Positions 36,618 to 47,441 of a DNA stretch of 64,000 bases are shown one piece after another. The position numbers and the translations under genes are program-made. The notes under the pieces are model-generated. The model ran no database searches. It saw nothing but the letters and a program-made list of their open reading frames with translations, and was not told the DNA's origin. Every line of letters begins with the position of its first letter. Position 1 is the stretch's first letter. The stretch comes from Galdieria partita (lineage: Eukaryota; Rhodophyta; Bangiophyceae; Galdieriales; Galdieriaceae): the NCBI GenBank assembly GCA_025991245.1, contig BQMJ01000048.1:62001-126000 (forward strand), read 5' to 3'.

Positions 36618-38380
36618 GAATCTGTTCGAGGTTTCATAGCTGGAAACAATAATACTTCCTTGATATTATTATTATCGGTAAGAAACATTGTCAAACGATC
36701 AAGACCCATACCCCAACCTGCTGTTGGAGGAAGACCATATTCTAAAGCAACACAAAAGTCCTCATCATGTACCATCGCTTCTTCATCTCCTCCAGCTTTA
36801 TCTTTCGCAGATTCAAGAAATCGTTGCCTCTGAACAGAAGGATTATTCAACTCTGTGTAAGCATTCACAAGCTCCCTTCCATTCACGAACAATTCAAATC
36901 TTTCTGTTAAACCGGATATCTGTCGATGATACTTTGCTAAAGGGCTCATTATCTCAGGATGATCACAAACAAAAGTGGGATGAATACATTGTGGCTCAAT
37001 AAACTCTCCAAATAACTTGTCTAACATTCGAGCAGTTGTTTTGGGTTCTGGACAAACGACACTCCTTTCAGAGCAAATTTCAACGAGTCGCTTATGTGTA
37101 TCTGCGCTATCCAAAGGCCTTGGAAGTTTCTCTGAAAGATATTCTTCCAAAGCATCCAACATAGATATTCGACGGAATGGCGGAGTAAAGTCAATCTTTA
37201 CAGACTCTGGCGAATCCTTTCCTTCTGGATGATATTCTACTACATAGTCTCCTGTAAGTTCTTTCACGAGACTAGAAAGCATTTTCTCGGTAAAGTTCAT
37301 AAGGTCTTGGTAGTCCCAATAAGCCGCATAAAATTCACATGAAGTAAACTCTGGATTATGTGTCATATCAATGCCTTCATTTCGGAAATTCTTCCCAATT
37401 TCATACACTCTATCTAAACCTCCTACTACTAACATTTTTAAATATAACTCAGGAGCTACTCTCATAAACATTTTCATATCCAATTCATTGTGAAATGTAA
37501 CAAAAGGCTTGGCAGTGGCTCCTCCGGCAATGGTATTCATCATAGGAGTTTCTACCTCTAAGAATCCATTTTCATTCAAAAAACGACGCACAAACTGAAT
37601 AATTCTGGCCCGTTTCGTAAAAGTATCTCTGGTCATTTCCGCGTTCATGATCAAGTCCAAGTATCTTTGCCTAAACCTTGTTTCTGGATCCTTTAGTGCA
37701 AATTTGGGTAGCATACGGAGACAAGGAGACAACAACTGAACCTCTGTTGGAAATATACTTAATTCTCCTTTTTTGGACTTTCCTGGATATCCTTTTACTC
37801 CTACAATATCACCTCTTCTAAGTAAGCTGTGTGTAAACGTAAAGTCGTCTAAGGAGCTAGCATGCCTTGCATCTGCCATAATCTGTACTTTGGCGCCATC
37901 TGCTCTCAAGTCATAGAAATAAAGTTTAGAACTTGCTGATCTTTTGCTAATTATTCTTCCAGCCAAACTTTCCGTGATATCTGTGAAATGCTCTCCAGCC
38001 TGCAAAGAATGATACTTTTCAATATAGTTTGGAATACTGCGAGTAGTATGAAATTTGTGGGGATAAGGATCCAGACCACGTTCTTTGGCTTCTTCAATAA
38101 GCTTTGTACGGAGTTTCAAATACTGAGTGGGGTCCAGTTCTTCGTCATCTTGGTTCTTCTTCTTGTTACTTGGGGCAGTTTTCGCTTCGCTCTCCTTACT
38201 CAGAGCTTTTTCTGCTTTCTTTTGTGCTTTTTCTAAACGCTTTTGAGCATTCTTACTAAGAGGCTTATTCTCTGCTTCTGGTCCAGCTTCTTGTTGAGTC
38301 ACATCTAAACCGTTCAACGCTGAAGAGGTCATAGCAATATCCTTGTCACTGTTGCTAGGATTGGATGAAGATGATAACAT
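36614..38380 (-). CDS. KARS: Lysyl-tRNA synthetase, class II
   Basis: 588 residues from ATG 38380; an 11-residue open extension has no ATG. A Lys/Glu/Ala-rich N-terminal helix ([20 protein letters not shown]) of the eukaryotic cytosolic type binds tRNA. Then the OB-fold anticodon-binding domain ([20 protein letters not shown]) and the class II core: motif 1 with [17 protein letters not shown], motif 2 [20 protein letters not shown] and motif 3 [17 protein letters not shown]. It charges tRNA-Lys. Some eukaryotes use one gene for cytosol and organelle; the short Ser-rich start could permit that, but this is inference. Confidence 0.97.
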   Translation of the reverse strand: MLSSSSNPSNSDKDIAMTSSALNGLDVTQQEAGPEAENKPLSKNAQKRLEKAQKKAEKALSKESEAKTAPSNKKKNQDDEELDPTQYLKLRTKLIEEAKERGLDPYPHKFHTTRSIPNYIEKYHSLQAGEHFTDITESLAGRIISKRSASSKLYFYDLRADGAKVQIMADARHASSLDDFTFTHSLLRRGDIVGVKGYPGKSKKGELSIFPTEVQLLSPCLRMLPKFALKDPETRFRQRYLDLIMNAEMTRDTFTKRARIIQFVRRFLNENGFLEVETPMMNTIAGGATAKPFVTFHNELDMKMFMRVAPELYLKMLVVGGLDRVYEIGKNFRNEGIDMTHNPEFTSCEFYAAYWDYQDLMNFTEKMLSSLVKELTGDYVVEYHPEGKDSPESVKIDFTPPFRRISMLDALEEYLSEKLPRPLDSADTHKRLVEICSERSVVCPEPKTTARMLDKLFGEFIEPQCIHPTFVCDHPEIMSPLAKYHRQISGLTERFELFVNGRELVNAYTELNNPSVQRQRFLESAKDKAGGDEEAMVHDEDFCVALEYGLPPTAGWGMGLDRLTMFLTDNNNIKEVLLFPAMKPRTDS

Positions 38381-38553
38381 TCTTCTGATGAACGTATTTG
38401 AAATACTATTCAAAAAAGTCGCACCCTTACGAACTAAATTACTATTGTGAATTGTGATTCCTTTCGTGTCTGAGTCAAAACCAGTCCAAAATCAAATGCG
38501 AGCCGACGAAAAGAAAATCGAAAAATGACATGTTTTATAACAAAGCGATGAAA

Positions 38554-39849
38554 TTAGGATGACTTTCGATTCACCAATAATAAACCTCGAGGAATAAGCT
38601 GTGCATCTTGTAAACTTAAAGAATCCAATTCTGCTTCTGTAAACACCTTTCTCGGATAAGTCTGTGCTAAAGAAAAACGAGGGATATCCGGTCGGTTCTT
38701 TGCCACAAATTGGGCAATTTCACGCAACTTCATGTGAGGCTCAAACTCACTTTCGAGTTTACTTCCATCAGGAAAACGTAGCTGTACAACTCCAGGACCT
38801 TGAGGATTTGTGGACTGACTCGCACCAGAGTTCATAGCAGGCTTTATATTTTGTGTCTCAGAATGCGATGTCGAAGCATTTCCTGTACGAGCCAACCTTT
38901 CCTGACGATCTTGACGAAGCAACTCACGAAGTCTTTCTCTTTCTTTTTTAGCCTCTATTTTCTCCTTTTGTAATTTTTCAACTTGAGCTTTCCTCTTTTG
39001 TTCTTCTAATGCCGCCTTCGCCTCTGCCAACTCTTTGCCACTTTTCATGCGGCTCTTTTCTTTCTCTATTTCAGCTCTTTTTTCCTCTTCTTGTCTCTTC
39101 TTTCGAACCCGTTCCAAGGCCTCCTGTGCTCGAGCTCTTTTCTCTTCTTCCGAAAGCGAAGAAACCTTTAAACTTTCTTTCATAGCGGCTTCCTCTTCGT
39201 CCAAAGGATTATCAATGTCTGGATCTTCCATATGCTCGAATAACCAGTTCATAGCTATCTCGACAGACTCGTGTTTGGTTCTCAGCAACGCTCTCTTTGC
39301 TCTAATTTCAGGAAACCCCATCTCCAGTAGTTGATTCAAGTGCTCTTCGTTATAAAGTGGTTTAGACAAGTGTGAAGAAGACTCCTCACCATTTGCAGCC
39401 TGTTGAGTTCGACCCATGTTCCAGTTTATCGTGTTGCTAGACTCTCCATGACCTAAAACATAACCTCCCGTCCATTCCTTATTACTCATATGTTTCTTTA
39501 TCAGATTTTCTAAAGTATTTGGATCAGCACCAACCAGTTCGTCTACCTACACAAAAATAAGAGTTGGTAGGAAAAATACACACAACAAACTCACCTTTTT
39601 ATTGTCTTTATAAAAGTGAAAAGTTGGCATGGCGGAGATACCACAAGAAGAAGCAACATCAGAGGCTTGGTCCACGTCAACCTTTACAAAGACCGCTTGA
39701 GGATATTTGGTTGCAAAGTTGTCAATAAAAGGTGCTACAAAGTGACAAGGCCCACACCATTGCGCAAAAAAATCGACAACAACTAGCTTACTTCCTGCTT
39801 CTTTTAGGACTCTATCAAACTCTGAGAGATTAGCAACCTGACGAACCAT
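38554..39849 (-). CDS. Thioredoxin-UBA-UBX fusion protein
   Basis: Exons 39849-39595 and 39546-38554 with a 48-bp phase-0 intron joining KDNKK to VDELVGADP; 415 residues. Order: an active-site thioredoxin domain (residues 1-103, WCGPC at 31-35, cis-Pro loop SAMPTFHFYKD), a linker, a UBA domain (~148-195, LLEMGFPEIRAKRALLRTKH), a long Lys/Glu coiled coil (~205-300), and a C-terminal UBX domain (~336-415, LRFPDGSKLESEF.. with a YPRK loop in place of FPR). UBX domains bind Cdc48/p97 and UBA binds ubiquitin, as in UBXN1/SAKS1, but that protein has no thioredoxin. Here a redox domain is tethered to a p97 adaptor. The intron lies at the domain boundary, so mis-joining of two genes must be excluded by mRNA. 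Confidence 0.85.
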
Positions 39850-39955
39850 AACAGTATGAAGATAACAATGCCTAGTTCAAAATTCTCGTTTGTCCCATAA
39901 GAAAAGAGTTTCTCATTGGATTGTTCTGGATGTCTTCATTTTGTGGTTTGTGACA
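39850..39955. promoter_or_regulatory. 106-bp bidirectional promoter, Trx-UBA-UBX and HECT ligase
   Basis: The start codons of a ubiquitin-binding p97 adaptor (minus) and a HECT E3 ligase (plus) lie 106 bp apart, so a shared promoter is the simplest reading. No recognised element was named; the region is T/G-rich on the plus strand. Confidence 0.55.
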
Positions 39956-42900
39956 ATGAACTTTTTTGATGGTCCAGTATACCGCCGTAAAGGTGTTAGT
40001 TTACGTGGAAATAGTGGGAGAGAAGTAGGAAAAGAACACACTAGTACAGAGAGAGTATTGCTAAAGATTGTATATTAGGAAGATGGAAAGAAAATATTGG
40101 AACGCGCTCGTGAAGAACGAGCTTTGAGGGAAAGGCAGAGATTGGAAGAGAAAAAGGCTATTATTCTGCAAAGTTTTCTAAGAGCAGCTGTACAGACGAA
40201 GAAAGCAAAAAAAGGGTTTGAACAGGAACTGGATGATTTGTTGAAACGGGGGAGTTGTTCGGGTTGGGCGATAGAAAGTGACCTTTTAATTGCCAGAATG
40301 ATTCGATTGTTTCTATTTATTGTGCGAGGATATAATCTTTCTGGACTTTCCTTACGAAATCAAGAGAGACTATGTGGCCTATGTAAGATTCTATTGAAGT
40401 GGCTAACCAATATCCAGTCGGAAAAGTATTTGGAAAACGGCTATGAGCACCATTTTTCCCATACTTTGCATATTACTCAATTGCTAGGAAAATTGTACGC
40501 TGTATGTGTATATGTATTCAGTAGGAACGGTAGCAAAAATGACAAGTTGGAGAAATGGGAAGGAAATCCAATCCTAGAGTTTTGTGAAATTTCTACTACA
40601 CTGGAGGTTTTTGCTAGTCACAAATTATTGGAAAGTTATCATTTTAGCCTGCAAGAGTTGTTGGATTGTTCTTTGAAGTGTGGAGTTTATGAAAATTTTC
40701 GTGCTTGGCTGTTGCATATCTTGGAACAATTTCCAGAAAGAGCAGAGGAGCTTCATATATTACTTCATTTATTATTGGAGCCGCTGAAATTTTCTTTTGC
40801 TACTCGTACTACACATTGTTTGGTTATCTTCGGCCAATTATTTTCTATCACAAAGCTCCTATCTTCTCTACCTGATAGTCTTGCTCATTATTTGGTGCAT
40901 AGTTTGGGGATAAAAGAAATAATATTCCAGTTATCCCGAGACGATGGGTTATTGACTGAAATGTTGTCAAAGTATTTTCATTCCTCAAGTCAAGTGGTAG
41001 GATTGTTAGATAATCTGATTTATATGACGGAGCACATCTTAGAAGCATCGCTCAAGGAAGATATTGCCTTTATGTCATCTTACGTTATTTTATTGAGTTC
41101 TTGTACTAGCACCTTGCAGGACGATAGGATGTTTAAGAATAGAGAAGAAAAGGACCTGAAACAGAAGAACGTGGAAAGCAGTGTGGGAATGGATGAAGTG
41201 CATTCACTGTATCAGCAAGTGCTCAACCTGATGAAGTCGTTCTTTAAAATAGAAAACATAAGAATTCTTTTCAAGACGCTTTTATGCGACGCTGGTTCAG
41301 TTCAACTACAGAATTGTACGGTGATTCGCTTGAGCAATTTTATGTGGCACTTTGCACGCATGGATGTTGGTTTAGAACATAATCTTATCACGGCATTGGC
41401 TTTTTGGCCAGCTAGAGAAGATCAGGAACATGTATTGGTGAAACTGTGGCCGCTATGCTCTTTGGAACAAGATACGGATTTGTTCTCTAGTAACAATTAT
41501 ACTCTTGGAGAAAAAAGCGTACCTTTTACTCTTTTCTGTAGAGCGTTCACTCGTTTAGTTTATTTTCAAGATAATGAAGAATTCTATCAACGACAGAAGC
41601 CCTTCTCTTTAGAAAAGGTCCGAACCATTGCTTCTATTGTCAAACAAGTTCTTTTTCGAGCGCTATGGTCTCCATCGGGCTCAGTGAATCCGTTACCTAA
41701 TCCTGCTTTTGTTTTCAACCATGTTGATGGAGCATTGGAAGCCGCTGCACGTCTTTTAGCAGTTTTACGTTCAAGAGATTCGAAGCAGCGTTTTGTAAAG
41801 GAAGGTTTTTGGGAAGCTGGTGGTGGAATATTTGTTTCCGATACTTTTACTGTCGATGCAGCAAAGTCAGTCATGGAGTTGGAACATGTGAATGAAGATA
41901 GAAGCTGGTTTGAACAGATGGACGAAGGCTTCTTTCCTTCAAGAAATAGTGCATTTGTGAAGAGAAATGTAAACATGCTTCAACTTTCAAATGCTGCACG
42001 TAATATTCTACGTTTGGCACCTTTCATGATTCCCTTTGAGAGTAGGTTAAAAATATTTCATTATTGGATCCAAAAGGAAAAAGAGCAAGTCGACTTGAGT
42101 GTCCATGGAATTTTTGGAGTATTTGAGCAATCTGGTACTTGGGTTACTGTCAGAAGAGATTTTATTGTGGAAGATGCATTTGCTGCTTTGAACTCTATGC
42201 GTGATCGATTGAAACAAACAATAAGGTTGAAATTCATTGATACTCATGGACTTGAAGAAGCTGGAATTGATGGAGGCGGTGTCTTTAAAGAATTCATGCA
42301 TCTGCTGATTGCTCAAGCCTTTTCGCCTTCATTGTATGGACTATTTAGAGCTACTACTGAAGGGAAACTGTATCCGAATCCAGCTAGTCACGTGTTGGTT
42401 GGCCCTATTCACTTGGAAATGTTCGAGTTCCTTGGAAGAATATTGGGTAAGGTCATATTCGATCGTATTCTAGTCGACTTGCCACTTGCCACATTCTTTC
42501 TATCCAAACTTTTGGGAGAACCTAATTATACGGATGACTTGGCAAGTTTGGATCCGGAAATGTATAAGAACTTGATGTATTTAAAGGTAAGACTGTATTC
42601 TCTCTTGCGATACTTAATTGAGGGTTGTTAGCATTGTGACAGGAAAACAGTGGAAGAAATGAACTTGACTTTTACTATAATGGATAATGAATATGAAGGT
42701 GGTAAAGAAGTTCCTCTGATAGCTAATGGGCAAGATATACCCGTTACAGTAGAAAATAGAATTGAGTATATCAATCGTGTTGCACATTATCGAATGAATG
42801 TTCAAATCAAACAACAGTGCGATGCCTTCCTTAGAGGCCTTTGTGATGTTGTCAATCGGCAGTGGATTCGAATCTTTTCCCCGCATGAAATGCAATTGTT

Positions 42901-43264
42901 GATTTCTGGGGTAACTGAGAAGATCAATGTGATAGATTTGAAACGAAACTGTCATTATAGCGGTGGCTATCATGAAAATCATCGAGTAATCAGTTGGTTT
43001 TGGGAAGTTTTTGAACAACTATCGTTTGAGAAACAAGCCAACTTGTTGCAGTTTGTTACCTCGTCTCCCAGAGCACCTCTTTTGGGATTTCGTTATTTAG
43101 ATCCAGCGTTTACTATACATCGAGCAGAAGCAGACGATTCCCGTCTCCCAACTGCATCAACTTGTATGAATCTTCTCAAGTTACCAGAATATAGTTCGAA
43201 AGAAGTCCTTAAGAACAAACTGTTATATGCCATCCAAACTCACACTGGATTTGATTTATCATGA
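39956..43264 (+). CDS. HECT-type E3 ubiquitin ligase, UBE3B/UBE3C-UPL6/7 type
   Basis: Exons 39956-40024, 40079-42586 and 42632-43264 (introns 54 and 45 bp) give 1069 residues. The N-terminus MNFFDGPVYRRKGVSLRG and the REERALRERQRLEEKKAIIL IQ-like helix follow the UBE3C/UPL start. The middle ~650 residues are helical. The HECT domain begins near residue 720 (RLKQTIRLKFIDTHGLEEAG, IDGGGVFKEFM) with the family signatures LASLDPEMYKNLMYLK, ITRFVTGSS-like LLQFVTSSPRAPLLGF, and the catalytic cysteine in PTASTCMNLLKLPEYSS. It accepts ubiquitin on that Cys and passes it to substrate. Its first exon is only 23 codons. Confidence 0.93.
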
Positions 43265-43358
43265 ATAGTGAAATAGGGAATGATAAGAGGAAAGAAAACC
43301 CTAAATTTTTATAGCATTTTAGCTTTAAAAACTTTGCTATGGAAAAAGGATATAAAAA

Positions 43359-44273
43359 TCACGGAAAATATTGCCAAAGTGGAGGATAGTCACAAGTATC
43401 AGCAGCGAACCAATTGCAATCGGGTTGTCGACCTCCATCCGATTTTCGGTGTGGAGATGAAAAAAATCGAGGAGAAACGAACGCTTCCCTCTTCTGTTGT
43501 AAAGTAGATCCAAACGACGCAGTACAGTCCGGTGAAGATTGTCCTCTCGAGTCACATATTTCTCCAGATGCTTGTTGACTTTGAAGAATTCGTTTCTCTT
43601 CGTCTTTGCGGATAAAGCGCCCTCGCGGACCCCGAATTCTACTTTCTGCAAGCTGTTTTCTCATCTGGTATTTCACTGTGCGATTGGAGTTGCGGCGTCT
43701 TTTTTTCTCTCGGTATTTTTTTATGCTTTCGCAGCGCCTTTGCCTCGTTTCTTGTGCTCTGTTGACAGCGTATGCATGGTACTGTGCCAAAATAGTGAAG
43801 AAATCGGAAGATAGAGGAACTTGTGGTGGATTCCATGACAGATTTTCTACTCGAGGAAAATGGGATGATTGGCTTGGGTAGTGGTACTAACAGAAAATAT
43901 TCATATTGCTTTGTAGTAGTGGTAATTGGAACTTACCCTAGATGGCATGGCTACCAACTGAGACAGTCTCCATTCATCGATGCACTCTTCTATTCCTGGA
44001 CTATTGGTAGATGATGTGTGCTCATAACTTCTTTCTTCGTAAGACCGTGGCTGCAAATTTCTTTGCAGTGGGGTTGGATTCTCATATGGATAGTTTGTAT
44101 CATATAGTGAAAATGTTCCAACAGCAGAATGGGGACGCCTTGTTGGAGAATCATGTTGGCGAGACTAGTAAAGAAGAGTTACGAAGATAGGAAAAGCCTG
44201 AAACGATGGAACTTACCGATTCACCTTGATTGTGTTCCTGTGGTTGTCGTTCGTCAAACATTTGCTGTTTCAT
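43359..44273 (-). CDS. CCT-motif protein (CONSTANS/TOC1-like motif)
   Basis: Exons 44273-44217, 44164-43937 and 43886-43359 (introns 52 and 50 bp) give 270 residues. A CCT-type motif lies near residues 135-180: RCESIKKYREKKRRRNSNRT, VKYQMRKQLAESR and RGPRGRFIRKDEE, matching the R-YREK-R-F-K-IRY-RK-AE-RPR-KGRF pattern. The N-terminal ~110 residues are Ser/Gln/Tyr-rich with no B-box or receiver domain, so it is a CCT-only protein. In plants CCT proteins act in light, circadian and flowering control by binding NF-Y or DNA; here the role is unknown. Phase closes across both introns, supporting the three-exon model. Confidence 0.83.
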
Positions 44274-44497
44274 AAAAACGATTGAAAGTTGTCATTATTA
44301 GCGAAAGAAAACGCCTGTACAAGATGGGAACCTAGCACTGTAGTTATTCAAGGACCCTTGTCTTTTCGTATACAGAATATCCTAAAAAACTCAAGCAATA
44401 AATTCTGCACACAAGAGTTGTGGTGGAAAAAAGAGCCATCGTTTGTCAAATAGAAAAATGCTAGGCCAACCTGGCGCCACTTTACATGGGCATTTTT

Positions 44498-45853
44498 CTA
44501 AACATCCCATTTTCGGAGAGTACTTTGTTCATTCAGTCGACTACAAACGTAATCGATATTCAGGCTTTCTTCTTTTATGAATGCCTCGATAATCTTTGCG
44601 AACCTAGCGTTTGTGAAATAATGTAGAGAGTGCACTGTTTCTGGATTAAAACCACGGACAAATTTAAAGTCTCCTCCTCCAGCTCCAGGTTCAACTGACT
44701 GCAATCCTTTGTCTATACAGTATTCAATAGGCTTATAATAACAGGTTTCAAAATGTAGTCCTGAAACTTGCTCGAAACATCCCCAGTATCTTCCATGGAA
44801 CCGATCGTTTTTGATCATGTTGAAGGTTCCAGCAATCAGTTTATCGCCACGATATGCTACAATGAAACACAGATTCTTTCTATAATTTTCTTCAAGATAC
44901 TGAAAGAATGATGGCGTTAGATAAAGTCGTCCATAAAAGAATCGGTCTACTGTGCTTTTATACAACTGATACATTTGACTAAACAATTCAGATGGAATTT
45001 CATGAGCCAACAAAACTTGTAGTCGAATATTTTCTTCTTCATATATTCTTCTTCTTTCACGTTTGATCTGTATTCTCTTTTTGCTTTTCATCCGTTGTAA
45101 AAAGTCATCAAAGTTTTGGAAAGGACGTCCATTGCAATCATTTCGAAAACGATATTGTATACTTTTTCTATGTAGAAAACCGTGCCTTTTAAATACGGAT
45201 ACTTCGTCATCAGCAACAAAATTTAAGCTGATCGATGCGATAGATAGTTCATTCACCAAGTCTTTCAAATATTCAGCGATTTGAGATAAGAGATAAGGTC
45301 TCTGCCTTTCAGATATTGTCAGTATTCGTCTTGAAGCTACAGGAGTGAAAGGCACCATGCTTAACAATTTTGGATAGTATTGTAGCGACATTGTTGCCGC
45401 AACATCTTGCCACAAATAGTCGAATATGAATTCTCCCATGGAATGTGTTTTTAAATAAAGAGGAAGAACAGCATAAATAGATTTTGAGTTTGGTTCTTCA
45501 AGCAATAGATGTAAAGGTTGCCATCCTGTCTCTTCTGCAACACAATTACATTTTTCCAAGCCAAAGAGCCACTCGTATTCAGTGAAGGGACAGGAGTCCT
45601 CAGATAATAGCTTGTTCCACTGTTCTTGTGAAACTTGTTGTATACTTTTAATCAATCTAGGAACAAGAGTTGGCAGTGATGTTTCCGACTGACCAGTGAA
45701 CGTCAAAGATTCTCCCTCCAAGCAGATAATAGAAGGATAAGTTCTACGTTCAAATAACTTGCCACAGCGAATGTCTTTTCGATTTGTCTTGATGGGATGG
45801 AAATATTTGTAGTTTGTAGAATAAAAGGAACAAAATAACCAGCAGAGTTGCAT
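44498..45853 (-). CDS. FemAB/GNAT-like acyltransferase (DUF482 type)
   Basis: 451 residues from ATG 45853, intronless. The family (peptidogalycan biosynthesis/recognition, DUF482) combines two GNAT-like folds and is common in bacteria and present in plant plastids. Landmarks: LLEEPNSKSIYAVLPLYLKT, YFYDYLWQD-like FIFDYLWQDVAATMSLQYYP, the basic MKSKKRIQIKRERRR stretch, YGRLYLTPSFFQYL, FIVAYRGDKLIAGTFNM and GLQSVEPGAGGGDFKFVRGF. A Cys/Ser-rich N-terminal ~55 residues could be an organelle leader. The biochemical substrate is unknown in eukaryotes. Confidence 0.8.
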   Translation of the reverse strand: MQLCWLFCSFYSTNYKYFHPIKTNRKDIRCGKLFERRTYPSIICLEGESLTFTGQSETSLPTLVPRLIKSIQQVSQEQWNKLLSEDSCPFTEYEWLFGLEKCNCVAEETGWQPLHLLLEEPNSKSIYAVLPLYLKTHSMGEFIFDYLWQDVAATMSLQYYPKLLSMVPFTPVASRRILTISERQRPYLLSQIAEYLKDLVNELSIASISLNFVADDEVSVFKRHGFLHRKSIQYRFRNDCNGRPFQNFDDFLQRMKSKKRIQIKRERRRIYEEENIRLQVLLAHEIPSELFSQMYQLYKSTVDRFFYGRLYLTPSFFQYLEENYRKNLCFIVAYRGDKLIAGTFNMIKNDRFHGRYWGCFEQVSGLHFETCYYKPIEYCIDKGLQSVEPGAGGGDFKFVRGFNPETVHSLHYFTNARFAKIIEAFIKEESLNIDYVCSRLNEQSTLRKWDV

Positions 45854-46292
45854 AGTTTTCGTTTCAAACACTATAGATAGAAGCCTTGACTTGCCCCAAC
45901 ACACAAAATTCTTGGAGTCATCGAGAGATTGCCATCAATCATCCGTGAGCAACTCTTATCAAGTAACCTAAAAATAATAAAAATTATATACTTTTGTGAG
46001 ATTTTCTTTTATTCATGAATGCCTTTGATAAACATGAGAGAATGTGCAATGCACTCTTCTTTGAACAAGATGTGTTCACCAAAACTTTGCCCAGACCTGT
46101 GTTGTTCTTATAAAGTGTAACTCAAGGAAAAGGCAATGTCCATATGATTATTTATCCAACTGAGCAAAAAGCATCTAGAAATTGTTTGAGTATTCACCAA
46201 AGACCCTTCAAATCCTCTTCATTGCAAGGAATTCCCATCGACTCTGACATTTTCGGCTAAAAGAGACTTGTTAGTTTCTTTGTGTATATTTC
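45854..46292. other. Intergenic region with a weak minus-strand small ORF
   Basis: About 440 bp between the divergent FemAB-like and AlkB genes. A minus-strand ATG at 46250 opens MSESMGIPCNEEDLKGLW before TGA at the donor-like GGTGAATAC; possible short exons follow toward 46010 but I cannot choose a splice model. The ATG is 42 bp from the AlkB start, the same short spacing seen for other divergent genes here. Otherwise no RNA or repeat seen. Confidence 0.3.
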
Positions 46293-47433
46293 ATGTACCC
46301 CGCATATATTTATTATATAGCTTATACTGGGCCCTTTAGTTCCTTTATCAGTCTTATCTACAATTCTAGTTACGGAAAGTGGCTTTGCATAATATACGTG
46401 TTTGTCTTGGTCCCTCTTATGGATGTGTTGTTGGGTATGTGTCTAGTCACTTTGTATTTCAACACAGAATTGTGACACTGTAGCAGGTGAAGATATTAGT
46501 AACCCTACAGAAGAAGAAGAAGAAGTTTATGCAACAAGCTTTCAATACAGACTCCCTTTACTATTATGGCTGCCTGTGGAATTTCTTCTGATAACCAAAG
46601 CAGCAATTATAGTCAACCGCTCTAGTAGCTGGACTTGTTGGTTATCTAGCACGATATCCGTAGGTCTTGTTAGTGGAGTGGGAATTACTTGCGCACATGA
46701 ACTTGGTCATAAGCTTTCTATTACATGTTCTCTGTTTTCAAAGGGTTTACTACTGTTAGCTTGCTTTGGTTGCTTTACTATTGAACACAATTATGGACAT
46801 CACAAGAATGTTGGCACTGAAGCAGATCCGGTAAGCACATCTTCATTCCTATTTAGACTAATTAGCTGATTGAGTTGAAAGACAACAGCCAGATATAATG
46901 AATCTTTTTATCGTTTTGTAGTCCGTGCAATATTTGGTGTTGTGAGAGATGCTTGGAAAATTGAGGTCAAAGCACTAAGACGCAAGGGCCATTCTGGTAT
47001 TGAACTAGTATGGAGAAATCAAGTTTTTCAGGATACCTGTTGTAGTTCGGCTATTGGTTTTATTTATGGTTTGTTATTTGGATGGAAGGCGATGGTTTTC
47101 TTTTTTGCACAGGCAGTTTTTGCAGTTTCTTTATTGCAACTTGTGAACTATATTGAACATTATGGTTTGGTACGACAAAAGCTTTCCGATGGAACATATG
47201 AACCAGTGAATATTTATCATTCTTGGGATGCTCCTTATCAATTGACCAATTTATTACAGTTCAAGTTACAGCGACATTCTGATCATCACAAGGACCCTTT
47301 AAGACCCTATCAGTTACTGAGAATATGGGAACCAACTCCAAAGCTTCCTTATTCTTATCCAACTATGATGGTGACAGCTCTATTTCCTTTTGTTTATTTT
47401 CGATTGATGAATCCTTTGGTTCCTCGCAAGTAG
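46293..47433 (+). CDS. AlkB-type alkane 1-monooxygenase (membrane di-iron hydroxylase)
   Basis: Exons 46293-46434, 46487-46830 and 46882-47433 (introns 52 and 51 bp) give 345 residues. All AlkB signatures are present: DVLLGEDISNP at the N-terminus, Hist-1 HELGHK (H118, H122), Hist-2 EHNYGHHKNVGTEADP (H148, H152, H153), the NYIEHYGL signature (H255) and Hist-3 LQRHSDHHKDPLRPYQLL (H294, H297, H298), with hydrophobic spans between. AlkB hydroxylates terminal methyl groups of alkanes or fatty acyl chains in membranes using electrons from rubredoxin. No rubredoxin is fused or adjacent. The family is mainly bacterial and fungal-like, so acquisition by transfer is plausible; two spliceosomal introns show it is now a nuclear gene. 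Confidence 0.92.
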
Positions 47434-47441
47434 ATGTTGTT

